From: Cupriavidus nantongensis
GTDB lineage: Bacteria > Pseudomonadota > Gammaproteobacteria > Burkholderiales > Burkholderiaceae
Direction: 5' to 3'
Assembly: GCF_001598055.1 (NCBI RefSeq)
Contig: NZ_CP014844.1
Span: 2,162,967 to 2,226,966 of the forward strand
DNA length: 64,000 nucleotides
How positions within the stretch are numbered: position 1 is the first letter of the stretch; each line of letters opens with the position of its first letter. The notes beneath the pieces were generated by a model, which worked only from the letters and a program-made list of their open reading frames with translations, did not search any database and was not told the DNA's origin. Made by a program: the position numbers and the translations under genes. Below, one piece after another: positions 8,246-16,980 of the stretch.

Positions 8246-9301
8246 TCAGCCCTGGTTGACCAGCACGCGGGCATCGCTGACATGCCCCCGGTACGCCTCG
8301 AAGATGCGGCGCAGCGCCGCTTCCATGCCGATCTTCGGGCGCCAGCCCAGTTCCTCGATGGTATTGTCGATCTTCGGTACGCGGTGCTGCACGTCCTGGT
8401 AGCCCTTGCCGTAGAAGTCGCCCGACGAGGTCTCGACGATCTGCGTGTGGCGGGCCTCCTGCGCGTATTCGGGGTAGTCGGCCGCCATCTTCAGCATCAT
8501 CTCGGCGAGCTCGCGCACCGAGTGGATATTGTCCGGGTTGCCGATGTTGTAGATTTTGCCGCTGGCCACGCCGCCGGGATTCTCGATGATGCGCATCAGC
8601 GCGCTGATGCCGTCGGCGATGTCGGCGAAGGCGCGTTGCTGCGCGCCGCCGTCGACCAGCCTGATCGGTTCGCCGCGCACGATATGGCCCAGGAACTGCG
8701 TCACCACGCGCGACGAGCCTTCCTTCGATTCGAAGATCGAGTCCAGCCCCGCGCCGATCCAGTTGAACGGGCGGAACAGCGTGTAGTTCAGGCCCTGCTC
8801 CATGCCATAGGCGTGGATCACGCGGTCCATCAGCTGCTTGGAGCAGGCGTAGATCCAGCGCGGCTTGTTGATCGGGCCGTAGACCAGCGGCGAGGCTTCG
8901 GGGTCGAACTCCTCGTCGCTGCACATGCCGTAGACCTCGGACGTTGACGGGAACACCAGGTGCTTGCGGTACTTGACCGCGGCGCGCACGATCGGCAGGT
9001 TGGCCTCGAAGTCCAGCTCGAATACGCGCAGCGGCTGGCGCACGTAGGTGGCGGGGGTGGCGATGGCGACCAGCGGCAGCACCACGTCGCACTTGCGGAT
9101 GTTGTACTCGATCCACTCCTTGTTGATGGTGATGTCGCCCTCGAAGAAATGCATGCGCGGGTGGTCGACCAGGTCGCCCAGGCGGTCCGTGTTCATGTCC
9201 ATGCCGTAGACCTCCCACGGCGTGGTTTCCAGGATGCGGCGCGTCAGGTGGTGGCCGATGAAGCCGTTGACGCCGAGAATCAGTACTTTCTTGACTTGCA
9301 T
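8246..9301 (-). CDS. Bifunctional UDP-4-keto-pentose/UDP-xylose synthase (ArnA decarboxylase-like)
   Basis: 351-residue short-chain dehydrogenase/reductase of the extended NAD type. The Rossmann motif is GVNGFIGHHL (residues ~10-19). The catalytic centre is S/T...Y-x-x-x-K: PSTSEVYGM, then YACSKQLMDR. It aligns with the C-terminal decarboxylase half of E. coli ArnA but lacks the formyltransferase half. Stand-alone enzymes of this kind in Ralstonia are known to convert UDP-glucuronate to UDP-4-keto-pentose and on to UDP-xylose. It lies 3 bp after the ArnT-like gene, so the pair probably supplies and transfers a pentose-type modification to lipid A or another envelope glycan. Confidence 0.85.
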   Translation of the reverse strand: MQVKKVLILGVNGFIGHHLTRRILETTPWEVYGMDMNTDRLGDLVDHPRMHFFEGDITINKEWIEYNIRKCDVVLPLVAIATPATYVRQPLRVFELDFEANLPIVRAAVKYRKHLVFPSTSEVYGMCSDEEFDPEASPLVYGPINKPRWIYACSKQLMDRVIHAYGMEQGLNYTLFRPFNWIGAGLDSIFESKEGSSRVVTQFLGHIVRGEPIRLVDGGAQQRAFADIADGISALMRIIENPGGVASGKIYNIGNPDNIHSVRELAEMMLKMAADYPEYAQEARHTQIVETSSGDFYGKGYQDVQHRVPKIDNTIEELGWRPKIGMEAALRRIFEAYRGHVSDARVLVNQG

Positions 9302-9304
9302 GCG

Positions 9305-11086
9305 TTAAAGGGTGGCAGGGGAATCGGAAACAGGCTGGCGCGCCTGGCGCTCGCCGGCGAAGGCAAAGTTGGACACCGCGACGCGGCGCCAGTCGCGCGC
9401 GATGACATGCATCGGCACGCGCGCGCTCAGTGCGGCATACGCTTGCGGCGATAGCAGCGCGACCGCGCGCGGACCATGCTGCCAGGCGTCGACGAAGGCC
9501 TCGACGGTCGGCAGCCATTTTTGCGGCTCCTGCGCGGCGCCGAAGGCCAGCTCGTCGGCCTGCGCCACCATGGTCAGCGGATGGCGCAGGTAGAACGGCA
9601 GCGTGTGGTCAAGCATGCCGACGCCATACAGCGGCATGTCCGGGCGCAGCACGCGCGAGATCGGCGCGGCCAGGTCGATGCCGGAGGCCGACCGGCCGAT
9701 GGCTTCGTGGCCGAGCAGCGCGACCGAAAATGCCAGCAGCATGCCGAACGCATAGCCCGTGACACTGGCCATGCGGCCGTGGCGCCGCAGCAACCACAAG
9801 GCCGCGGCGGCACTTGCGATCACCAGCGCGCAAGCCAGCGCGGCCCAGATCGCGTAGTGGCGGTACAGCGCATTGGGGGTGTTGTTGGCGTCGAGCGTGG
9901 CCACGACCGGGCTCGCCAGCAGGCCGATGGCGCCCAGCACCAGCATGGCGCGCACTTGCCGGGTCCAGGCATGGTTGCCGGTGTGCGCCAGCGCCACGCC
10001 GCCAAGGATGCCGAGCGCGGGGAACATCGGCACGATGTAGCCCGGCAGCTTGGAACCCGACAGGCTGAAGAACACAAAGATGGCCAGCGCCCACAGGGCC
10101 GCCATCAGCGCGGGCTGGAACGGCGGGTTGGGGCCGGCCGCGTGGGCCACGCCGGCGCGCTGCATGACGGCGCGCACCATGCCCGGCAGCAGGCCCAGCC
10201 ATGGCAGGAAGCCGCCAACCAGCAGCGGCACGAAATACCACGGCGCGCCGGTGCGCGCATGCACGGTCGAGGTATAGCGCTGCCAGTGCTCATGGATAAA
10301 GAAGAAGTGCAGGAATTCCGGGTTGCGCCGCGCCACCAGCCAGTACCACGGCAGTGCCACCAGCAGCATCAGCGCGATCCCGGCCGCCGCATGCAGGCGC
10401 CGCCACAGGGCCAGGTCGCGCGTGACGGCGGTGTAGAGCACCAGCACCAGCCCGGGCAGCGCCACGCCGACCAGCCCCTTGGTCAGCACCGCTACGCCCA
10501 TGGCCGCCCAGCACGCCAGCATCCAGCGGCGGCGCGCGGCAGGCGTCGCCGCGGGATGCTGCGCCAGCAGCAGGCTGGCCAGCACGCACGCCATGGCGCC
10601 GGACAACGTCATGTCGAGCGTGTTGAAATGCGCCGCGACATTCCACATCGGCGCGCTGGCGAGCACCAGTCCGGCCGTCACGCCGGCGCGCGTGCCGAAC
10701 CAGCGTGCGGCGGCCAGCATCGAGAGCCCCAGCCCCGCCGCACCGGCCAGCGCCACGCACAGCCGCGCCTGCCAGTCGCCGATGCCGAACAGCGCATACG
10801 ACAGCGCCGTCATCCACATGTGGAACGGCGGTTTCTCGAAGTACTTCAGGCCGTCGTAGCGGATCGTGATCCAGTCGCCGCTGCCCAGCATCTCGCGCGC
10901 GATCTCGGCATAGCGGCCTTCATCGGGGCCCAGCAGGTGGCGCAGGCCGAGCGTGCCGAACCACAGCAGCGCAAAGGCCAGCACCACCAGCATCGGGATC
11001 CGTGCCGGCATGCCGTCGATGCGTGTGGCGGCACGGGAGACGATAAGCCCGGGCTCGGCGGCAAGGCGATCGGAACGGTGCGGCAT
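9305..11086 (-). CDS. ArnT-like glycosyltransferase family 39 membrane protein
   Basis: About 593 residues with some twelve transmembrane helices. Near the N-terminus of the fold is LGPDEGRYAEIAREML, the acidic loop motif of GT-C lipid A transferases (ArnT family), followed by YFEKPPFHMWMTALSY. ArnT moves 4-amino-4-deoxy-arabinose from undecaprenyl phosphate to lipid A in the periplasm; the sugar used here is unknown. The start is uncertain: the ATG at 11086 is preferred because longer forms run into the divergent regulator promoter, but 11011 is also possible. It forms an operon with the downstream UDP-sugar synthase. Confidence 0.85.
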   Translation of the reverse strand: MPHRSDRLAAEPGLIVSRAATRIDGMPARIPMLVVLAFALLWFGTLGLRHLLGPDEGRYAEIAREMLGSGDWITIRYDGLKYFEKPPFHMWMTALSYALFGIGDWQARLCVALAGAAGLGLSMLAAARWFGTRAGVTAGLVLASAPMWNVAAHFNTLDMTLSGAMACVLASLLLAQHPAATPAARRRWMLACWAAMGVAVLTKGLVGVALPGLVLVLYTAVTRDLALWRRLHAAAGIALMLLVALPWYWLVARRNPEFLHFFFIHEHWQRYTSTVHARTGAPWYFVPLLVGGFLPWLGLLPGMVRAVMQRAGVAHAAGPNPPFQPALMAALWALAIFVFFSLSGSKLPGYIVPMFPALGILGGVALAHTGNHAWTRQVRAMLVLGAIGLLASPVVATLDANNTPNALYRHYAIWAALACALVIASAAAALWLLRRHGRMASVTGYAFGMLLAFSVALLGHEAIGRSASGIDLAAPISRVLRPDMPLYGVGMLDHTLPFYLRHPLTMVAQADELAFGAAQEPQKWLPTVEAFVDAWQHGPRAVALLSPQAYAALSARVPMHVIARDWRRVAVSNFAFAGERQARQPVSDSPATL

Positions 11087-11228
11087 GCGGGGCGGCTCGG
11101 AATGGGCGGAAAATCGGGCGCGGGCAGGCGCGGGCAGGCCGGCGCGGGCGGAGCATGTCCACGCCGGCGCGGCGCGCCGCGTTGTACGGACAGGCGCCTG
11201 AAAGGTGTGCCGAGCATAATTCGCCAAC

Positions 11229-11245
11229 CTTAACGGCACATTAAG
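11229..11245. promoter_or_regulatory. PmrA/QseB-like direct-repeat box in a divergent promoter region
   Basis: CTTAAC-GGCAC-ATTAAG: two TTAA-centred half-sites (11230-11233 and 11241-11244) exactly 11 bp apart. This is the layout of PmrA boxes (YTTAAK-N5-YTTAAK). It sits ~54 bp upstream of the response regulator gene and ~140 bp upstream of the ArnT-like gene, so autoregulation plus control of the transferase operon is likely. Confidence 0.65.
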
Positions 11246-11298
11246 CGGACGCGCTTTTTGCCATCCGCTGCCGTGATACCTCCAGGCCACTCCAGAGC

Positions 11299-11970
11299 AT
11301 GAGACTCCTTATCGTTGAAGACGACCCGATGCTGGGCGACGGTCTGCGCCGCGGCCTGCAGCTGCTCGACTACGCGGTCGACTGGTTCCGCAACGGCACC
11401 GATGCCGACCACGCGCTCGCGCTGGCCCACTACGATGCCGTGGTGCTCGACCTGGGCCTGCCCGGCGACGACGGCATGACGCTGCTGGCGCGCTGGCGCG
11501 CGCACGGCAGCCGCATCCCGGTGATCGTGCTGACCGCGCGCGATGCCGTCGACAGCCGCATCGGCGGGCTCGATGCCGGTGCCGACGACTACCTGGTCAA
11601 GCCGGTCGCGCTCGACGAGCTGGCGGCGCGGCTGCGCGCGGTCACGCGCCGCGCGGCGGGCATGTCGGCGCCGGTATGGCAGCACGGCGCGCTGACCTTC
11701 CACCCGGCCGCGCGCCAGGCCTACTGGCAGGGACAGCCGGTCGAGCTGACCAGCCGCGAAGCCATGCTGCTGGAGCTGCTGCTGGCGCATCCCAACCGGC
11801 TGCTGACGCGCGAGGTGCTGCGCGACAAGCTCTATGACTGGCAGGGCGGCATCGAGAGCAACGCGCTCGAAGTCCATATCCACCACCTGCGCCGCAAGAT
11901 CCATCCGAAGATCGTGCGCACCTTCCGCGGCGCCGGCTACACGCTGGGCGCGGCCGAGGACTGCGCATGA
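11299..11970 (+). CDS. OmpR-family response regulator, PmrA/QseB type
   Basis: 223 residues. The receiver domain (1-~115) has the acidic pocket EDD at residues 7-9, phosphoacceptor Asp51 (VVLDLGLPG) and Lys in DDYLVKPV. The DNA-binding winged helix (~125-218) ends with the typical VRTFRGAGYTLG. It overlaps the downstream sensor kinase by an ATGA. The neighbouring ArnT/U4kpxs operon and the PmrA-like box upstream suggest it controls envelope charge, perhaps in response to cationic peptides or metal ions. The QseB and PmrA subfamilies are too close to separate by eye. Confidence 0.92.
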   Translation: MRLLIVEDDPMLGDGLRRGLQLLDYAVDWFRNGTDADHALALAHYDAVVLDLGLPGDDGMTLLARWRAHGSRIPVIVLTARDAVDSRIGGLDAGADDYLVKPVALDELAARLRAVTRRAAGMSAPVWQHGALTFHPAARQAYWQGQPVELTSREAMLLELLLAHPNRLLTREVLRDKLYDWQGGIESNALEVHIHHLRRKIHPKIVRTFRGAGYTLGAAEDCA

Positions 11971-13328
11971 CGCTGCAGCGCAGGCTGGTGCTGGCGGTGC
12001 TGGTGGCCGCGCCGGTGGTATGGCTGTTGACGCTGGGCATGACCTACGTACGCGCCCGGCACGAGATCAACGAACTCTATGACACCGACATGGTGCGCAT
12101 GGCGCTGCAGATGCAGTCGGTGGTGCCGCTGGTCGACATCGGCGCCGGCCTGTCCCGTGCGCGCGTGCCCCGGCTGGATGAGGGCGACCTGGGCGATGCC
12201 GGCCTGGGCGACCTCGCCATCGCCGCGTGGCTGCCCGACGGCAAGCCGCTGCATATCGATCCCGACGGCGACAAGCTGCCGCGCGCCGAAGGCGTCAAGG
12301 GCTTTACCGACGTCACGCTGGAGAAGCAGCGCTGGCGGCTCTATTACCTCGACGATGCCGATACCGGCTGGCGCGTATGCGTGGGCCAGCAGCTGGGCGA
12401 GCGCAACGAGTTGATCCTGTCCTACATCGCCGCGCAGGTGCTGCCGTGGGCGGTGGGCCTGCCGCTGCTGATCGGCCTGCTGATCGGTTTCATGCGGCGT
12501 GCGATGGCGCCGGTGCGCACGCTGTCGGCGGATATCGAGGCGCGCGCCGCGGACGATCGCCGTCCGCTCAGCCTTGATGCCGTGCCTGGCGAACTGGTGC
12601 CGCTGGTGCACGCGATGAACCGGCTGCTGGCGCGCGTTTCCGATTCGATCGAGCATGAGCGGCGCCTGACCGCCGATGCCGCGCACGAGATGCGCACGCC
12701 GCTGGCCGCGCTCAAGGCGCAATGGGAAATCGCCGAGCGCTCGCCCGACCGCGACGAACGCGCGCTGGCGCGGGCCAATGTCGCCGCCGGCATCGACCGC
12801 ATCGGCCGGCTGGTGTCGCAGCTGCTGACGCTGAGCCGGCTCGAGGACGCCGCCGCGCTGCCGTCGCGCCAGCCGGTCAACTGGGTGCCGGTGGCGCAGC
12901 AGGCGCTGTCCGATTGCCTGGCGCTGGCGCAGCGGAAGCAGGTCGACGTGGAACTGGCCTGGCCGTCGCACGACCAGTCGCCTTTGCCCGTGGCGGGCGA
13001 CCCCGCACTGCTGTCGCTGCTGCTGCGCAACCTGCTCGACAACGCCATCCGCTACAGCCCGCCGGGCGCGCTGGTGCTGGTCGAGTTCCGGCCCGACAGC
13101 ATCACCGTGCGCGACCAGGGCCCGGGCGTCGCGCCGGAACTGCTGGCGCGCCTCGGCGACCGCTTCTTCCGCGGCGCCGGGCAGCACGAGCAGGGCCACG
13201 GCCTGGGCATTTCCATCGCACGGCGGGTGGCGCGGCTGCATGGGCTGGAGATGGCGTTTGCCAACCGCGCCGACGCCAACGGCGGACCCGGCAAAGGCCT
13301 GGACGTACGCATCGTCCAAGGCGTCTGA
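11967..13328 (+). CDS. Sensor histidine kinase, PmrB/QseC type
   Basis: 453-residue inner-membrane kinase. Transmembrane helix 1 is at about residues 5-24, a periplasmic sensor loop at ~25-150, and transmembrane helix 2 near 152-172. The H-box is AHEMRTPLAALK with phosphorylated His240. The ATPase domain has N-box LLRNLLDNAIRYSPPGA, G1 DQGPGVAP and G2 GHGLGISIA. The periplasmic loop has many acidic residues, as in metal- and peptide-sensing PmrB proteins, but I see no repeated ExxE motif. It is translationally coupled to the response regulator and ends in a strong terminator. Confidence 0.92.
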   Translation: MTLQRRLVLAVLVAAPVVWLLTLGMTYVRARHEINELYDTDMVRMALQMQSVVPLVDIGAGLSRARVPRLDEGDLGDAGLGDLAIAAWLPDGKPLHIDPDGDKLPRAEGVKGFTDVTLEKQRWRLYYLDDADTGWRVCVGQQLGERNELILSYIAAQVLPWAVGLPLLIGLLIGFMRRAMAPVRTLSADIEARAADDRRPLSLDAVPGELVPLVHAMNRLLARVSDSIEHERRLTADAAHEMRTPLAALKAQWEIAERSPDRDERALARANVAAGIDRIGRLVSQLLTLSRLEDAAALPSRQPVNWVPVAQQALSDCLALAQRKQVDVELAWPSHDQSPLPVAGDPALLSLLLRNLLDNAIRYSPPGALVLVEFRPDSITVRDQGPGVAPELLARLGDRFFRGAGQHEQGHGLGISIARRVARLHGLEMAFANRADANGGPGKGLDVRIVQGV

Positions 13329-13332
13329 AAGG

Positions 13333-13368
13333 ACAACGCCCCGCACGGCTTCCCGTGCGGGGCGTTGT
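13333..13368. terminator. Bidirectional terminator between the sensor kinase gene and tex
   Basis: A perfect 16-bp stem with a CTTC tetraloop: left arm 13333-13348, right arm 13353-13368 (ACAACGCCCC...GGGGCGTTGT). It sits between convergent genes. Confidence 0.8.
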
Positions 13369-13385
13369 GTCCCAAGCAGCCGCGC

Positions 13386-15746
13386 TCAGCGCTTGAGCTT
13401 GGCGAAGGCAGCGGCCATGGCGCCGGCCGGCTCCGGCTCGCGGCGGCCGCCGCCGAAGCCCTTGGCGCCGCCGTTGCGCTGGCCGCCGCGGTCACCACCG
13501 CGGTCACCACCACCGGCGCGCGTCGCGGCCTGGCCGGGCTCGTCGTCGAGCCGCATCGACAGGCCGATGCGGTTGCGCTTGACGTCGACCTCCATCACCT
13601 TGACCTTGACGATCTGGCCGGCCTTGACCACTTCGTGCGCGTCCTTGACGAACTTGTTCGACAGCGCCGAGATATGCACCAGGCCGTCCTGGTGCACGCC
13701 GATATCGACAAACGCGCCGAACGCGGCGACGTTGGTGACCACGCCTTCGAGCACCATGCCGGGCTGCAGGTCCTTGACGTCCTCCACGCCTTCCTGGAAG
13801 GTCGCGGTCTTGAATTCCGGGCGCGGGTCGCGGCCCGGCTTTTCCAGTTCGGACAGGATGTCGCGCACGGTGGGCAGGCCGAACGCATCGTCGGTGAACT
13901 TTTCCGGCGCCAGGCCGCGCAGCGCTTCGCGGTTGCCCATCACATCGCGCAGGCCCTTCTTGACGTGGTCGAGGATGCGCTGCACCACCGGATACGCTTC
14001 CGGGTGCACCGACGAGCGGTCGAGCGGATTGTCGCCGTCGTTGATGCGCAGGAATCCGGCGGCCTGCTCGAAGGTCTTGTCGCCCAGGCGCGGCACCTGC
14101 TTCAGCGCATTGCGGTTGGCGAAGGCGCCGTTGGCGTCGCGGAACTCGACGATATTGCGCGCCAGCACCGAATTCAGGCCCGACACGCGCGCCAGCAGCG
14201 GCGCCGAGGCGGTGTTGACGTCGACGCCGACGGCGTTGACGCAGTCCTCGACCACCGCGTCGAGCGCGCGCGCCAGTTCGCGCTGGTTGACGTCGTGCTG
14301 GTACTGGCCCACGCCGATCGACTTGGGATCGATCTTGACCAGCTCGGCGAGCGGATCCTGCAGCCGGCGCGCGATCGACACCGCCCCGCGCAGCGACACA
14401 TCCAGGTCAGGGAATTCCTTGGCGGCCAGTTCGGACGCCGAGTAGACCGAGGCGCCGGCTTCGCTGACCACGATCTTGGTCAGCTTGAGCTCGGGCATCT
14501 GCTTGATCAGGTCCTGCACCAGCTTGTCGGTCTCGCGGCTGGCGGTGCCGTTGCCGATCGAGACCAGCGCCACGCCGTGCTGCCTTGCCAGGCGCGCCAG
14601 CACGGCCAGCGAGCCGTTCCAGTCGCGGCGCGGCTCGTGCGGATAGATGGTGGCGGTCTCCAGCAGCTTGCCGGTGCTGTCGACCACCGCCACCTTGCAG
14701 CCGGTGCGGATGCCGGGGTCGATGCCCATCACCGCCTTGGGACCGGCCGGTGCCGCCAGCAGCAGCTCATGCAGGTTGCGGCCGAACACCTTGATGGCCT
14801 CGCTTTCGGCGGTCTCACGCAGCTGCGTCAGCAGCTCGGTCTCCAGGTGCGGCTGCACCTTGACGCGCCAGCACCAGCGGCACACGTCGCCCAGCCACTT
14901 GTCGGCGGGGCGGCCCAGCTGCTGGATGCCGACATGGCGCGCGATCATGCCTTCGCACGGGTGCGGCACCATCGCGTCCTGCTCTTCGCCCAGCCCCAGC
15001 TTGATCATCAGCACGCCGGCATTGCGCCCGCGGAACAGTGCCAGCGCGCGATGCGACGGCACCGTGCGCAGGGTCTCGCTGTAGTTGTAGTAGTCGCGGA
15101 ATTTCTCTTCTTCCGCGGTTTCCTTGCCTTCCATCACCGTGGAGGCGACCACGCCGTGGTTCCACAGGTGCTCGCGCAGCTTGCCCAGCAGCTCGGCGGT
15201 TTCGCCGAACTGCTCCGACAGGATGTCGCGCGCGCCGTCCAGCGCGGCCTTGACGTCGGGCACGCCGCCGTCGGCGGTGGGATTGCCGTTGACGTACTTC
15301 GCCGCCTCGGCCTGCGGGTCGAGCGTGGGATCGGCCAGCAACGCCAGCGCCAGCGGCTCGAGCCCGCATTCGCGCGCGATCTGGGCGCGGGTGCGGCGCT
15401 TGGGCTTGTAGGGCAGGTAGAGGTCTTCCAGCGCCTGCTTGGTTTGCGCGGCTTCGATCGCGGCCTGCAGCTCGGGCGTGAGCTTGCCTTGCTCCTCGAT
15501 CGACGCCAGGATCGCGGCGCGGCGGTCTTCCATGTCGCGCAGGTACAGCAGGCGCTCTTCGAGGTTGCGCAGCTGCGTGTCGTCGAGGTTGCCGGTCACT
15601 TCCTTGCGGTAGCGGGCGATAAAGGGGACGGTCGCGCCTTCATCGAGCAGCGCCACGGCCGCGGCCACCTGGCGGGGCTGCACGGACAGTTCGGCCGCGA
15701 TGAGCGCGACGATCTTTTGCGAGACGGATGCGGGCAGGTTGGACAT
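13386..15746 (-). CDS. tex: Tex family RNA-binding transcription accessory protein
   Basis: 786-residue cytoplasmic nucleic-acid-binding protein. The order is an N-terminal helical Tex domain (~1-200), a YqgF/RNase H-like domain near [16 protein letters not shown] (~325-470), helix-hairpin-helix repeats around [15 protein letters not shown] and [14 protein letters not shown] (~500-560), and an S1 domain ([24 protein letters not shown], ~650-720). A Gly/Arg-rich tail follows. Length is typical. Tex acts in transcription-related RNA handling; its precise role in this genus is not settled. It is monocistronic and faces the two-component operon. Confidence 0.95.
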   Translation of the reverse strand: MSNLPASVSQKIVALIAAELSVQPRQVAAAVALLDEGATVPFIARYRKEVTGNLDDTQLRNLEERLLYLRDMEDRRAAILASIEEQGKLTPELQAAIEAAQTKQALEDLYLPYKPKRRTRAQIARECGLEPLALALLADPTLDPQAEAAKYVNGNPTADGGVPDVKAALDGARDILSEQFGETAELLGKLREHLWNHGVVASTVMEGKETAEEEKFRDYYNYSETLRTVPSHRALALFRGRNAGVLMIKLGLGEEQDAMVPHPCEGMIARHVGIQQLGRPADKWLGDVCRWCWRVKVQPHLETELLTQLRETAESEAIKVFGRNLHELLLAAPAGPKAVMGIDPGIRTGCKVAVVDSTGKLLETATIYPHEPRRDWNGSLAVLARLARQHGVALVSIGNGTASRETDKLVQDLIKQMPELKLTKIVVSEAGASVYSASELAAKEFPDLDVSLRGAVSIARRLQDPLAELVKIDPKSIGVGQYQHDVNQRELARALDAVVEDCVNAVGVDVNTASAPLLARVSGLNSVLARNIVEFRDANGAFANRNALKQVPRLGDKTFEQAAGFLRINDGDNPLDRSSVHPEAYPVVQRILDHVKKGLRDVMGNREALRGLAPEKFTDDAFGLPTVRDILSELEKPGRDPRPEFKTATFQEGVEDVKDLQPGMVLEGVVTNVAAFGAFVDIGVHQDGLVHISALSNKFVKDAHEVVKAGQIVKVKVMEVDVKRNRIGLSMRLDDEPGQAATRAGGGDRGGDRGGQRNGGAKGFGGGRREPEPAGAMAAAFAKLKR

Positions 15747-15912
15747 CGTGGAACGCAGCGTGAGACGCAGTCAGTCGAAAGCGGGGCATTTTGCCACAAG
15801 CGCGCAGGCCTCCGGCGGGGCCGGCGGCGCGGCGCTTGCGGGAGGCGTTGCGCGCACGTGCGCGGGTGCCGGCAGGCAGGCCCGTGAGCGGCCCGGATGC
15901 TAGAATCCGGAC

Positions 15913-16719
15913 ATGATCGTCAAGTCCCGCCCGGCCGCCGACCAGGCCACCCATCCGGCCATGCCAACCATCGCCAACGTGCCCGAATTCACCTTGTTCC
16001 GCCGCGGCGCCCTGGCTGCCGCAGCCGTGGCGGCCTGCGCCGCGCTGATGCCGCTGCGCGCGGCACAGGCGCAGGTGCAGGCGCAGGCTTCGGCGCCCGC
16101 GGCCACGCCTGCACCTGCCGCGGTGCGCGACTTTGCCGCCGAGCGCAAGGCCATCGGCGATTCGCGCGCGTGGACCAACTACCGCTTTGCCGCCGCCGAG
16201 CGCGAGTGCTACAGCAAGTTCTTCGTCACCCGCTGCATCGACAACGCCAAGGAAATCCAGCGCGAGGAGCTGCAGGTGCTGCGCAAGCGCGAACTGGAAG
16301 TGGGCGAGGCCGAACGCGCCCACCGCGCCGCCGAGCGCGACCGCGAACAGGCCCTGCGCCGCGCCGAGTTCGAGGCCAGCCAGCCGCAGCGCGCCGCCAG
16401 CGAGCAATCCAGCCGCGAGGCATACGAGAAGAAGCAGCAGGAACTGCAGCTGCGCGACGCGCAGCGCCAGGCCGAGGCCCCGCAGCGCGCCGCCAACGCG
16501 CAGGCCTACGAGCAGAAGCAGTCCGACTTCGACGCCCGCATGCGCGAGGCGCAGCATAAGGGCGCGCAACAGGCCCGCCAGCGCGAGGAGAACGTGAAGG
16601 CATACGAAGCCAAGCAGCGCGACCTCGAACAGCGCCAGAAGGCGCTGGAAGAGCGGCGCGCCAAGGCCCGGGAGCAGCAACAGGGTCCGGCGTCGGCGCC
16701 GCGTCCGTTCGGCTTCTGA
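15913..16719 (+). CDS. Exported coiled-coil protein rich in Arg, Glu, Gln and Ala
   Basis: 268 residues, no function recognised. The ATG at 15913 gives a long n-region before the hydrophobic core (GALAAAAVAACAALMPLRAAQAQ); an ATG at 15961 would give a more usual ~36-residue signal peptide, so the start is uncertain. After the signal there is an Ala/Pro linker, a short conserved patch with two cysteines (RECYSKFFVTRCID), then ~150 residues of charged heptad-like helix with repeated AYE(K/Q)KQ and RQ motifs, predicting a long coiled coil. Probably a periplasmic scaffold-like protein. Similar proteins seem common in Burkholderiales. Confidence 0.75.
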   Translation: MIVKSRPAADQATHPAMPTIANVPEFTLFRRGALAAAAVAACAALMPLRAAQAQVQAQASAPAATPAPAAVRDFAAERKAIGDSRAWTNYRFAAAERECYSKFFVTRCIDNAKEIQREELQVLRKRELEVGEAERAHRAAERDREQALRRAEFEASQPQRAASEQSSREAYEKKQQELQLRDAQRQAEAPQRAANAQAYEQKQSDFDARMREAQHKGAQQARQREENVKAYEAKQRDLEQRQKALEERRAKAREQQQGPASAPRPFGF

Positions 16720-16751
16720 GCCCCGGCACCGTGATGGCAGCGGAGGCATAG

Positions 16752-16955
16752 ATGGACAGCAACCTCAATACCCTGGAACGGCGCATCATGGAGCTGCAGA
16801 TCGAGCACCGCGATCTCGACTACCTGATCGACCGGCTGGCCGGCGATGCGCTCCACGACGAATTGCAGCTGCGCCGGCTGAAGAAGCGCCGGCTCAAGCT
16901 GAAGGACGCCATCACGCTGCTGCAGCTGCAGCTCGAACCCGACGTGCCGGCCTGA
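16752..16955 (+). CDS. YdcH/DUF465 family small protein
   Basis: 67 residues, highly helical. It matches the DUF465 pattern: an E-H-R-D-L-D-x-x-I-D core (residues ~18-28) and L-R-R-L-K-K-R-R-L-K-L-K-D near the middle, where the family has a conserved K-K-x-K-L-x-x-K-D. GGAGG lies about 8 bp before the ATG. Such proteins are small cytoplasmic helical hairpins of unknown role. It sits 32 bp after the coiled-coil gene, and the two may share a transcript. Confidence 0.85.
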   Translation: MDSNLNTLERRIMELQIEHRDLDYLIDRLAGDALHDELQLRRLKKRRLKLKDAITLLQLQLEPDVPA

Positions 16956-16980
16956 GCGCCGACGCGCCCCGGGCGCGGCG

